Assembly (NCBI RefSeq): GCF_041379945.2 | Contig: NZ_JBFTXJ020000001.1 | Span: 186,001 to 250,000, forward strand | Direction: 5' to 3' | Length of the DNA stretch: 64,000 nt | Source: Aneurinibacillus sp. REN35 | GTDB taxonomy: Bacteria > Bacillota > Bacilli > Aneurinibacillales > Aneurinibacillaceae | In this document: positions 60,690 through 64,000 of the stretch, in pieces | Numbering within the stretch: the stretch's first letter is position 1 | Layout of the letters: every line of letters begins with the position of its first letter | The notes under the pieces: generated by a model | Seen by the model: the letters and a program-made list of their open reading frames with translations, nothing else | Database searches by the model: none | Told to the model about the DNA's origin: nothing | Translations under genes and position numbers: made by a program

Positions 60690-61922
60690 ATGAAGCGTCT
60701 TCTCAGTATCGTACTGATTACTGCACTGGGAGCCATGGGACTGGCCGGCTGTTCGAGCGAGGAAGCAAAAACAGTCGGCGCAAGCGGCAAAGTTAATGAA
60801 GTAAAGATTGGACAGCTTCACCCGCTCAGCGGTGCGCTGGCGATTGAAGGACAGGAAATGCGCGATGCCATTAAGATGGCAGTTGATGAAAAAAATGAAG
60901 CGGGCGGCATTAAGTCGCTCGGCGGCGCCAAAGTAACGCTTCTTGATAGCGATCACGAAGGAAAGCCAGAGAAGGGGATTACGGAGACACAACGTCTCAT
61001 CCGCAAAGGAGCACTTGGCGTGCTCGGTACGTATACGAGTGGGGTAGCGATGGCAGCCAGCCAGGAGGCGGAGCGGAGAAAGACTCCATTCCTCATCACG
61101 ATTGCGACAGCGGACGAAGTGACGGAACGCGGGTTTGCGTATACGTTTCGGATTCAGCCGAATGCAACGATGATGTCGGAGAACTTTTTGAAATATTTTA
61201 AACAGTTAAATGAGAAAGAAAACGCTGGATTAAAAACAGCGGTATTGGTTCACGAGGATTCCGTATTCGGAACGAGTATCGCCAATCACATCCGAAAAAA
61301 TGCAGACAAGGCAGGATTGAAAATACTAGCTGATATGCCGCACTCAGCCAAAACATCTGATTTAACTTCGGACGTACGAAAAATCGCCTCATTAAAGCCG
61401 GATGTGGTCATCGTTACTACCTATTTAAATGATGGGAATTTATTGTTCCAGGGAATGAAGCAGTCCGGCGTGAAGCCAAAAGCGGTTATTGGTGTGGCTA
61501 ACGGCGCGCTCAGCAACGCAAACTTCATCGCTGAGGAGACGGGTGTCAACCAATATATGATGGATGTCAACTATACGATTAATTCTAAGGAAGAACGAGC
61601 GCAGGCTCTGAAGAAAAAGTTTAAAGAGAAATACAATAAAAATCTCGGACCGAACGCAGCGTATTCGTATGAATCAGCTCGCATTCTCATCGAGGCGATC
61701 GAGCGGGCTGGCACAACCGATAAGACAAAGATTCGGGATGAAATCGCTAAAATGCAGGACAAAAACCACATTCTGCCGCAAGATGCCATCATGTTCGACA
61801 AAACGGGCCAGAATATCAACGCACAGGCTACGCTCAACCAGATTGTTGATGGAAAATCACTTATTGTGTATCCGGAAACATACAAGGAGGCAAACCTGCA
61901 TCTGCCTGTACAGGGCAAGTAA
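60690..61922 (+). CDS. ABC importer substrate-binding lipoprotein, Liv type
   Basis: 410 residues from ATG 60690, with AAAAGGAGGAGGGCC upstream. Lipobox LAGC (Cys 20) gives the anchor. VKIGQLHPLSGALAIEGQEMRDAIKMAVDEKNEAGGI is the Peripla_BP_6 opening found in LivJ-like, urea and amide binding proteins. It lies directly after the amidohydrolase gene, so the ligand is probably the pathway substrate, not an amino acid. Confidence 0.92.
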   Translation: MKRLLSIVLITALGAMGLAGCSSEEAKTVGASGKVNEVKIGQLHPLSGALAIEGQEMRDAIKMAVDEKNEAGGIKSLGGAKVTLLDSDHEGKPEKGITETQRLIRKGALGVLGTYTSGVAMAASQEAERRKTPFLITIATADEVTERGFAYTFRIQPNATMMSENFLKYFKQLNEKENAGLKTAVLVHEDSVFGTSIANHIRKNADKAGLKILADMPHSAKTSDLTSDVRKIASLKPDVVIVTTYLNDGNLLFQGMKQSGVKPKAVIGVANGALSNANFIAEETGVNQYMMDVNYTINSKEERAQALKKKFKEKYNKNLGPNAAYSYESARILIEAIERAGTTDKTKIRDEIAKMQDKNHILPQDAIMFDKTGQNINAQATLNQIVDGKSLIVYPETYKEANLHLPVQGK

Positions 61923-61932
61923 GAATACGAAT

Positions 61933-61962
61933 TGGCGGCGGGCCGCTTGATCGGGTCCGCCA
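61933..61962 (+). promoter_or_regulatory. Intercistronic stem-loop after the binding-protein gene
   Basis: TGGCGG pairs with CCGCCA, with inner GGCC-GGGT pairing, and no T run follows. Stem-loops here commonly hold upstream mRNA stable so that the binding protein exceeds the permeases; that role is inferred. Confidence 0.5.
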
Positions 61963-61987
61963 TCCTGTATAAGAAGGAGGGCATGAC

Positions 61988-62860
61988 ATGGATGGAAACT
62001 TGTTTGTTCAATCCATCATTGATGGATTGTTAATGGGCGGAATCTACGGACTGATCGGTATCGGTCTTACCTTAATCTTTGGTGTAATGAAGATTATCAA
62101 TTTTGCCCAAGGCGCATTCTTAATGCTTGGAATGTATGTATCATACTGGTGTTTTGCTCTATTGGGATTAAATCCCTACCTTTCTCTGCCTCTGAGTGCA
62201 CTGACGCTGTTCCTGCTCGGGATGGCGGTGCAGCGCGGTGTAATGGAGAAAGCGATGGACGCGCCGGAACACAATCAATTGCTTATCACATTCGGTTTGA
62301 TGTTGGTCATTGAGAATGTGGCAATGGTCGCATTCAGTCCGGATTTTCGCAGCGTAAAGGTTCCATGGCTGGAAAGTTCGCTGATGTTAGGCGATATTAT
62401 CATCAATAAGCCGCGTCTGATTGCTTTTGCCTTTACGATTGCACTCACGGTTTGTCTGTATTGGTTCTTACACAAGACATATTTCGGCAAGGCTATTCGT
62501 GCATCCGCAATTAGCAAGCACGGAGCATCACTTGTCGGTATTAAAGTGAAAACGGTTAACTATGTCACCTTTGGTCTTGGTGCCGCACTGGCAGCAATAG
62601 CGGGATCGCTGATTACACCATTCTTCTATACAAGTCCGCATGCGGGCAGTGTGTTTGTCCTCAAAGCATTTGTTGTAGTTGTGCTCGGAGGATTGGGTAA
62701 CTTCGGTGGTGCGCTGGCAGCCGGATTGATTATTGGAGTGGCCGAAGCGCTTGGAGGCGTACTGTTCACAGGGGATTGGAAGGAACTTGTGGCGTATGTG
62801 CTCTTTATCTTTATTCTTCTGTTCCGTCCGACAGGCTTATTTGGAGGTGCTGCACGATGA
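61988..62860 (+). CDS. ABC importer permease, LivH type
   Basis: 290 residues, about 8 membrane helices. GGIYGLIGIGLTLIFGVMKIINFAQGAFLMLGMY is the LivH signature; GGLGNFGGALAAGLIIGVAEA is the ATPase-contact loop region. AAGAAGGAGGGCATGAC precedes ATG 61988. It overlaps the LivM gene by ATGA. Confidence 0.93.
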   Translation: MDGNLFVQSIIDGLLMGGIYGLIGIGLTLIFGVMKIINFAQGAFLMLGMYVSYWCFALLGLNPYLSLPLSALTLFLLGMAVQRGVMEKAMDAPEHNQLLITFGLMLVIENVAMVAFSPDFRSVKVPWLESSLMLGDIIINKPRLIAFAFTIALTVCLYWFLHKTYFGKAIRASAISKHGASLVGIKVKTVNYVTFGLGAALAAIAGSLITPFFYTSPHAGSVFVLKAFVVVVLGGLGNFGGALAAGLIIGVAEALGGVLFTGDWKELVAYVLFIFILLFRPTGLFGGAAR

Positions 62861-63858
62861 AATACAAAGGGCTTCTTGGGTCGCTTGCTCTGCTTGTTAT
62901 CATGGCGCTTGTTCCGCTCTTCGTATCCGATGACTCGCTGCATGTACTCATTCTCATTCTGTTTTTTGCCTTTTTAAGCCAGGCGTGGAACATTATGAGC
63001 GGATACTCCGGGCAGTTCTCTTTTGGACATGCTGCTTTCTTCGGCACAGGTGCTTACATGTCGACGATGCTATTTGTAAAATATCAGGTCACACCCTGGG
63101 TCGGCTTGTTTATCGGCGCCGCAGTGGCCATGCTGATCGGCTTGTTCATCGGATTTCTATCGTTTCGCTACAAGCTAAAGGGAGCCTATTTTGCGCTTGC
63201 TACGCTGGCATTCGCAGAGATTCTGCGTATTGTAGTGCAGAATACGGAGCTGTTAAACAAGACAATGGGCTTTCTTATCCCGTTAAATATGGAACCAAAA
63301 TGGTTTCAGTTCGAGTATCGCTTTGGTTACTACTATATCGCCTTGCTCATGGTTGCATTGATTACGATGCTTGTATATATGATTAGCCGCTCGCGTCTGG
63401 GATATAGCCTGATCGCCATTAGGGAAAACGAAGACGCCGCTCAATCGCTTGGCGTGAATACGTACCGCAACAAAATGATTGCTGTAGCGATCAGCTCGGC
63501 GCTTACGGCGGTCGGAGGTACTTTTTATGCACAGTACATTATGTTTATCGAGCCGCCGATGGTATTTTCTTCTGATATGTCCGTCAGCATTCTCCTCCCG
63601 GCGATTATTGGCGGGGTAGGAACCGTATTCGGTCCGATTGTCGGTGCATTCCTGATCATTCCACTGGGCGAGCTTACGACGATGTATTTAGGAAACTTTG
63701 CTGGGGCGAATCTTATCGCATACGGAATTATTATGCTACTGATTATCCTGTATCTACCGGAAGGGCTGGTCGGCTGGTATCAGAACCGGAGAAATAAGAA
63801 GCGGCAGGCGCTTAAGCAGGAGCCTTCGCAAAAGCCTGGTGTGAAAAACATCGCCTAG
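62857..63858 (+). CDS. ABC importer permease, LivM type
   Basis: 333 residues from ATG 62857, overlapping the LivH stop by ATGA, so the longer frame is not used. About nine membrane helices. QAWNIMSGYSGQFSFGHAAFFGTGAY is the LivM signature and IGGVGTVFGPIVGAFLIIPLGE the later conserved loop. It ends with a Lys/Gln-rich tail. Confidence 0.93.
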   Translation: MKYKGLLGSLALLVIMALVPLFVSDDSLHVLILILFFAFLSQAWNIMSGYSGQFSFGHAAFFGTGAYMSTMLFVKYQVTPWVGLFIGAAVAMLIGLFIGFLSFRYKLKGAYFALATLAFAEILRIVVQNTELLNKTMGFLIPLNMEPKWFQFEYRFGYYYIALLMVALITMLVYMISRSRLGYSLIAIRENEDAAQSLGVNTYRNKMIAVAISSALTAVGGTFYAQYIMFIEPPMVFSSDMSVSILLPAIIGGVGTVFGPIVGAFLIIPLGELTTMYLGNFAGANLIAYGIIMLLIILYLPEGLVGWYQNRRNKKRQALKQEPSQKPGVKNIA

Positions 63859-63892
63859 CCGACTGGGCGGCAGATGAGAGGGGGAACTATAG

Positions 63893-64000
63893 ATGAGCTT
63901 ACTTCAGGTAAAAAATGTAACAAAACGTTTTAAAGGGCTTGTGGCGGTCTCAAATGTAAGTCTGACATTGGAGCGTGGAGAGATTCTTGGACTGATCGGA
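63893..64000 (+). CDS. ABC importer ATPase (LivG type), cut by window edge
   Basis: The first 36 codons are visible from ATG 63893, preceded by AGAGGGGGAACTATAG. The sequence LLQVKNVTKRFKGLVAVSNV and the run into LERGEILGLIG, just before the Walker A loop, is the start of a LivG/LivF ATPase. The remainder lies to the right of the window. Confidence 0.85.
   Translation, partial: MSLLQVKNVTKRFKGLVAVSNVSLTLERGEILGLIG

Overview
The window is chromosomal DNA from an aerobic, spore-forming, Gram-positive rod (Bacillota, order Bacillales in the wide sense). Evidence for this is a spore-coat transglutaminase (Tgl), AbrB, SleL/YaaH-like and NlpC/P60 cell-wall enzymes carrying S-layer-homology (SLH) repeats, a YflT-like stress protein, strong AGGAGG ribosome sites, frequent GTG/TTG starts, and a deoR-nupC-deoC-deoD locus with a Bacillus-type DeoR operator and a cre box. 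SLH anchoring and the AbrB with two CxxC pairs suggest a Brevibacillus/Aneurinibacillus/Paenibacillus-like organism; this is inference. No rRNA, tRNA, CRISPR array, phage or transposase gene was seen.

Layout. 1-8.2 kb: a CapA-type protein (cut by the left edge), an alpha/beta hydrolase, AbrB, two glycosyltransferases and a three-gene module (2-epimerase, 4,6-dehydratase, RmlD-like reductase) that probably makes a UDP-N-acetyl-L-6-deoxyhexosamine. 8.2-9.0 kb: an AT-rich island with an ASCH-domain gene that appears to sit inside an older terminator hairpin. 9.0-17.8 kb: a probable spore-surface locus with a coat-like protein, a very long coiled-coil protein overlapping a JAMM peptidase, small Cys/Gly-rich proteins, a (CPPKP)n protein, two glycosyltransferases and small unknowns. 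17.9-22.7 kb: a DinG-family helicase lacking one Fe-S cysteine, and a convergent GGDEF/EAL pair. 22.9-27.3 kb: NadE, an M42 peptidase, a TIGR01777 SDR, a DinB-fold protein and a two-subunit MaoC-type hydratase. 27.5-31.8 kb: two SLH cell-wall enzymes and a secreted serine hydrolase. 31.9-33.0 kb: a decayed ABC exporter. 33-35.2 kb: Tgl and HtrA. 35.3-39.2 kb: deoxynucleoside salvage.

39.3-43.2 kb: a polysaccharide deacetylase with FG-GAP repeats beside a processive GT2 synthase, then a SET-domain protein. 43.2-53.8 kb: secreted YcdB-like and DUF4349 proteins, ProC, YflT-like protein, a leaderless Cu/Zn SOD, a 1005-residue secreted protein, an MFS carrier and a membrane lysozyme-like protein. 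53.9-64 kb: an AtoE-like fatty-acid carrier, then an IclR regulator followed by a probable operon (flavin reductase-like, FAD oxidoreductase, isochorismatase-type amidohydrolase, dihydropyrimidinase-type amidohydrolase, Liv-type ABC importer) running off the right edge. This cluster looks built to import and open a cyclic amide or ureide whose identity is unknown.

Starts were moved from the longest reading frame to the codon with the best ribosome site wherever the sequence allowed. All functional names come from motif recognition by eye, with no database search.
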